Of a stretch of DNA of 64,000 nucleotides, positions 62,443-64,000 are shown piece by piece. The notes beneath the pieces are model-generated. The model was not told the DNA's origin and did not search any database. It was given only the letters and a program-made list of their open reading frames with translations. A program made the translations under genes and the position numbers. Source of the DNA: Legionella sp. (GTDB lineage: Bacteria > Pseudomonadota > Gammaproteobacteria > Legionellales > Legionellaceae); the NCBI GenBank assembly GCA_030680075.1, contig JAUXWR010000131.1:124001-188000 (forward strand), given 5' to 3'. The number at the start of each line of letters is the position of its first letter. Position 1 is the first letter of the stretch.

Positions 62443-63063
62443 ATGGCAAAACCAAAAGCATTGGATGTGACTGAACAAACACTGGATATCGAGGCACTTA
62501 GCAAAGCAGTCAAGCATATTAAAAGTGACTTTGAGTCCCAATATAAAAAAATTGCTAAAACTCATAAAAAAACGTCCAAACCTCATGGTCTTGCTTCTGA
62601 AGAATTAGATGATATCCCGACACCTGCCGATAATACTGCAGATGACGAAGCCAGCAGCAGTAGTTGCTGTGCGAGCGTTGGAAGTTGTGTGAGCTGGAGT
62701 TGGAGCTTTTTCACGAGTATAAAAATTCCTCAAGAGTATATTGATATTACTGAGTGGCTTGGTTCGCTTGCAATAAAAGACAAGATAAATTCTCAAATCG
62801 TGGTTACGGCACTGGTTTTAAGCGCTCAATATGCCTCTCGTGCAGGCACAGGCAATGACATTGCAGTACAGGCGTTTCAATTTGTGATACAGCAATTTAA
62901 AGACGGTTTTAATCTTGACATAGACGTAAATATTGACCCAAGTCCAGAAGACCTCCAGCAATTGCAAAACTACTGCGTGGAAAATAAGATTACCATTCCC
63001 AATAGTATAAAGAACATTATAAACGAGTCAGTGGAAGCGACTTCTGCTCTTGTTCCGGCTTAA
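62443..63063 (+). CDS. Orphan soluble protein with Ser/Cys-rich turn
   Basis: 206-aa protein of unknown family. The N-terminal 55 residues are Lys-rich and helical; residues about 65-90 read DDEASSSSCCASVGSCVSWS, a Ser/Cys-rich linker followed by a Trp/Phe patch; the C-terminal half is helical (VVTALVLSAQYASRAG) with two acidic repeats (DIDVNIDPSPEDLQQLQ). GGAGAG precedes the ATG at about eight bases. No membrane helix or signal. It is monocistronic, and a strong hairpin follows. Confidence 0.6.
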   Translation: MAKPKALDVTEQTLDIEALSKAVKHIKSDFESQYKKIAKTHKKTSKPHGLASEELDDIPTPADNTADDEASSSSCCASVGSCVSWSWSFFTSIKIPQEYIDITEWLGSLAIKDKINSQIVVTALVLSAQYASRAGTGNDIAVQAFQFVIQQFKDGFNLDIDVNIDPSPEDLQQLQNYCVENKITIPNSIKNIINESVEATSALVPA

Positions 63064-63078
63064 CACTCAACCTGCAAC

Positions 63079-63121
63079 CTTGTCGTTCTTTTACGGTACA
63101 ATCTACCGTAGGAACGACAAG
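63079..63121. terminator. Bidirectional terminator-type hairpin
   Basis: CTTGTCGTTC (63079-63088) pairs with GAACGACAAG (63112-63121); inside, TACGGTA pairs with TACCGTA. It lies between the orphan gene and the convergent symporter gene and could serve both. Confidence 0.7.
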
Positions 63122-63133
63122 ATTTACCCGACT

Positions 63134-64000
63134 TTAGTTGCGATAATTTTCCTGGATGCGTGCATCCGGAAACAATGGCAAACTCATGTCTTTTAACTTC
63201 TCATGCAACTTGGTAAACATAATGGGAAACACCCCGTTAGCAGTAACATTAGCGGTAGTGCCGAAAGGGTCGCAAATCAGATAAACGGCAGTGATTAAGC
63301 CAATCATATCACTTGAAAAACCAAGGTGCGCTTCCAAAAGAGGTGTCACGACAATAATAACCCCACCAGGAACGGCCGCGACTGCATATTTGGCCAGTGC
63401 TGTATAAAGCGCAAAAACGATAAAAACAGACAGCGAGGGCATCGGTAACCCAAAAGTGAGAATGGTCGCAAGACTTAAGATGGGAATACCAATAGCGCTG
63501 CCAATGGTATGGATATTAATAATAGCGGGAACCAGCATTTTTGCCTGCTGAGAATTGTTGAGATTCTTCTCGGTGGATAAAAGAAGTACAGGCATCGCAG
63601 CAGCGCTTGAAATAGTACTAAAGCCTGTGAGGCTGGCGGGCAACACATTTTTAAGATAAAAAACAAATTTTTTGAACGAAAACTGGCTCGCCACAAGGTA
63701 CCAGAAGCCCAGGTATAGCCATTGGGTTGCAATAATCAACACAAGAATTGGCCCATACAAGCTTAAAGAGGTCTGTAATATTTGCTCATGTTCAAGCTTG
63801 AATACAAAGCCTAAAATAAATAAAGGCAAAAGAGGAATAAATATTTTTTTCAGAAAGTTATTCGCCGCTTTATTCAGATAGGTCGCTACATTTTTAGCGA
63901 CAGGGTTTGGCCAGATTGAGAAGAATATACCCGCCAAAAAACCGCACATTAGTGCAATATCATTTGAAACAAGCTTTGTCAGGTGAAATTCCCAACTGGG
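63134..64000 (-). CDS. DAACS-family dicarboxylate/amino acid symporter, 5' truncated
   Basis: C-terminal part of a DAACS (GltP/DctA-like) symporter; the frame stays open to the window end, so the start is outside. The visible 289 residues hold helices 4 to 8: LTGFSTISSAAAMPVLLLST (the re-entrant loop, with SSAAAMP for the usual SSSAxTLP), the long hairpin NIHTIGSAIGIPILSLATI and VYLICDPFGTTANVTANGVF, which corresponds to the substrate- and Na+-binding DxxRTxxNVxG. Here DPFGTTANVTAN has no arginine, which argues against an acidic amino acid substrate. The tail is short. Confidence 0.85.
   Translation of the reverse strand, partial: PSWEFHLTKLVSNDIALMCGFLAGIFFSIWPNPVAKNVATYLNKAANNFLKKIFIPLLPLFILGFVFKLEHEQILQTSLSLYGPILVLIIATQWLYLGFWYLVASQFSFKKFVFYLKNVLPASLTGFSTISSAAAMPVLLLSTEKNLNNSQQAKMLVPAIINIHTIGSAIGIPILSLATILTFGLPMPSLSVFIVFALYTALAKYAVAAVPGGVIIVVTPLLEAHLGFSSDMIGLITAVYLICDPFGTTANVTANGVFPIMFTKLHEKLKDMSLPLFPDARIQENYRN

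Noticed and set aside
1..64000. tRNA or rRNA genes
   Set aside because: No cloverleaf-like segments with a T-arm GTTCGAnTC box and matching acceptor arms, and no rRNA-like sequence, were noticed on either strand by eye; a tRNAscan run would be decisive.

Overview
The window is AT-rich, densely coded DNA from a gammaproteobacterium that most resembles Legionella or a close relative. That assignment is inference from three things: gammaproteobacterial housekeeping genes (EpmC, DciA-like DUF721, AzlCD, LtaE, SulP, MCE/MlaE transport), an unusual density of very large or orphan proteins of the kind known as Dot/Icm effectors (ankyrin, coiled-coil, acidic C-termini, paired hydrophobic segments), and many short palindromic repeats between genes. 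No rRNA, tRNA, CRISPR array, phage structural gene or Dot/Icm structural gene was seen.

Layout. 1-14.5 kb is mostly metabolic: a DUF721 protein, a PH-domain membrane protein, an APH-like kinase followed one base later by threonine aldolase (ltaE), an ankyrin protein, a REC-GGDEF-EAL regulator flanked by two tiny Pro/Thr-tailed membrane proteins, an HGSNAT-like acyltransferase with azlC-azlD, a lipoprotein hydrolase, a flavin monooxygenase, an aromatic/hydroxy amino acid permease and a Dabb protein. 14.5-29.3 kb holds large accessory proteins: a 1178-aa coiled-coil protein with a C-terminal membrane segment, a 1465-aa superfamily-1 helicase fused to about twelve 49-residue solenoid repeats, and two orphan proteins. 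Lumazine synthase, a secreted class II cyclic-nucleotide phosphodiesterase and a HAD phosphatase lie among them. 29.4-33.3 kb has a cupin, two SAM methyltransferases and a queuosine-precursor transporter.

33.3-40.0 kb is the most interesting locus: an apparently complete ribosomal peptide (RiPP) system. A 60-aa precursor with a double-glycine leader and a Gly/Ser plus Asp/Thr-rich core (34138-34320) is followed by an MvdD-like ATP-grasp peptide ligase, a signal-peptide HEAT-repeat protein, an HlyD-type membrane fusion protein and a C39-peptidase ABC exporter with an intact catalytic triad. A divergent XRE/S24-type repressor faces a promoter whose start region carries a perfect 9-6-9 inverted repeat. 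The reading is: the repressor controls the precursor, the ATP-grasp enzyme forms macrolactone or macrolactam links in the core (graspetide class), the C39 domain cuts after Gly-Gly, and ABC/HlyD exports the product.

40.0-52.8 kb is a REP-like array followed by one 4106-codon gene whose centre carries SecA-type helicase motifs inside an otherwise unrecognised giant protein. 52.8-57.1 kb contains two more copies of a roughly 200-bp palindromic element (third copy at 18.2 kb), an MCE lipid-transport operon without its ATPase gene, and a decayed IS5-type transposase plus a DUF559 endonuclease gene enclosed in a 134-143 bp inverted repeat that supplies both ribosome-binding sites. 57.1-64 kb returns to ordinary genes: an orphan membrane protein, SulP permease, EpmC, a dihaem cytochrome, an orphan protein and a truncated DAACS symporter.
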